A stretch of DNA of 22,892 nt from Candidatus Zixiibacteriota bacterium. GTDB lineage: Bacteria > Zixibacteria > MSB-5A5 > CAIYYT01. A model generated the notes under the pieces. The model saw nothing but the letters and a program-made list of their open reading frames with translations. It had not been told where the DNA came from and did not search any database. This document shows positions 22,313 to 22,892 of the stretch, one piece after another. A program made the position numbers and the translations under genes. How positions within the stretch are numbered: position 1 is the first letter of the stretch; every line of letters starts with the position of its first letter. The DNA lies in assembly GCA_963205155.1 (NCBI GenBank), contig CAUJJY010000394.1, positions 1 through 22,892 on the forward strand, given 5' to 3'.

Positions 22313-22316
22313 GTGT

Positions 22317-22892
22317 CTACTCCACGCATCCCGCCCGAATCAAAGATCCTCCGCGATACAAATGTCGAATCAAGCCAAGCACATCCTTCAGGTCAACCTT
22401 GCAGTCGCCATTCACGTCAGCGGCATTTCGAAATCTTGGCGCCGAACCTTGGAGAAATAGAAAGTCAACCAGTCCGACAACGTCGGTCAGATTGACTCCA
22501 CCCGAGTTGTTCACATCCCCCGTCAAACCGTACAGAAGGTGATTGTATAGACTGCTCGCCGCTTTCACATTTCTTTCAAGGTCCGAAAAATCGAGTGAGT
22601 TATAGAACGCCTGCGGTTGTGCGCTATCAAATAGATCATGGAAGTCACTCGGATTCTGATGAAGATTCTCTCCAAGAACTATCGCCAACCCAAATTGCAT
22701 GCTGTCTCCCGGTGCCAGATCGGATCCTCCAAACGAAATCAGGAATCGCGTATCATAGTACTCGATTTCCATTAGTCGTACCCCACGGTATGGCGGGTTC
22801 CATCCGAGTTCGGACATGTCGACATAAGTCCACAGCTGGTTGTAATCGATCTCTGGGTGGGACATGACATAGTATTTGTTGCGGTCACCCTC
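22317..22892 (-). CDS. C-terminal part of a secreted dockerin protein, 5' end outside the window
   Basis: The frame is open to the right edge, so about 190 C-terminal residues are visible and the start lies outside. The C-terminus is a two-repeat type I dockerin: GDVNNSGGVNLTDVVGLVDFLF and ADVNGDCKVDLKDVLGLIRHLY, each with a Ca-binding DxNxxxxVxxxD loop. Before it lies a beta-rich segment (SFGGSDLAPGDSMQFGLAIVLGEN) of a kind I associate with the ends of large secreted proteins in this sort of genome, and a helical linker (FSDLERNVKAASSLYNHLL). No T9SS tail follows the dockerin. It is the third dockerin gene in the window; the first two are far away at 3050-8808. The function of the missing N-terminal region cannot be told. 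Confidence 0.82.
   Translation of the reverse strand, partial: EGDRNKYYVMSHPEIDYNQLWTYVDMSELGWNPPYRGVRLMEIEYYDTRFLISFGGSDLAPGDSMQFGLAIVLGENLHQNPSDFHDLFDSAQPQAFYNSLDFSDLERNVKAASSLYNHLLYGLTGDVNNSGGVNLTDVVGLVDFLFLQGSAPRFRNAADVNGDCKVDLKDVLGLIRHLYRGGSLIRAGCVE

Noticed and set aside
1..22892. tRNA, rRNA, insertion sequences or phage genes
   Set aside because: No transposase, integrase or phage-like coding sequence was recognised, and no tRNA- or rRNA-like sequence was noticed; a covariance-model scan could not be run.

Overview
The window looks like a piece of a Gram-negative (diderm) bacterial chromosome of moderate GC content. It carries a complete Kdo (LPS core sugar) biosynthesis operon, a very large secreted protein ending in a type IX secretion (Por/T9SS) type A sorting domain, and several secreted proteins ending in type I dockerin domains. 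T9SS-like sorting tails together with many dockerins, and with a SufU-type Suf system, suggest a member of the FCB superphylum, for example candidate phylum Zixibacteria or a relative. That placement is inferred from gene content only.

Layout, left to right. (1) 1-2623: the end of a suf operon, sufD (cut by the window edge), sufS and sufU. (2) 2624-3049: non-coding, with a 75-nt inverted repeat and a promoter. (3) 3050-8808: two tandem paralogous genes for secreted right-handed beta-helix proteins, with three and two ~333-residue units and a C-terminal dockerin each. Each has a sigma70-like promoter, a possible 16-codon leader ORF that overlaps the main start codon as ATGA, and an identical 93-bp 3' block ending in the same hairpin. 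(4) 9145-14226: a 1693-residue multidomain secreted protein with two cohesin-like domains, HYR and cadherin-like repeats and a T9SS sorting domain, followed by two hairpin terminators. (5) 14529-16415: three minus-strand genes, a SAM methyltransferase, a PilZ protein and a DHCW-type cupin. (6) 16562-21543: an operon gatC-kdsB-pyrG-kdsA-kdsC-kdsD with overlapping start and stop codons. (7) 21544-21976: an intergenic region packed with unrelated short palindromes. (8) 21977-22312: an alkyltransferase-like (Atl) DNA repair protein. (9) 22317-22892: the C-terminal part of a convergent gene for another dockerin protein.

How the genes work together. KdsD makes arabinose-5-phosphate, KdsA condenses it with PEP, KdsC dephosphorylates the product and KdsB activates Kdo with CTP. 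PyrG, encoded in the same operon, makes that CTP. SufS and SufU mobilise sulfur for Fe-S clusters on the SufBCD scaffold. The most interesting region is 3000-14226: dockerin-bearing beta-helix proteins beside a T9SS-sorted protein with cohesin-like domains. This could be a small scaffoldin/dockerin surface assembly, but binding cannot be shown from sequence. The beta-helix pair also shows repeat-unit recombination, a homogenised 3' block and conserved leader ORFs.
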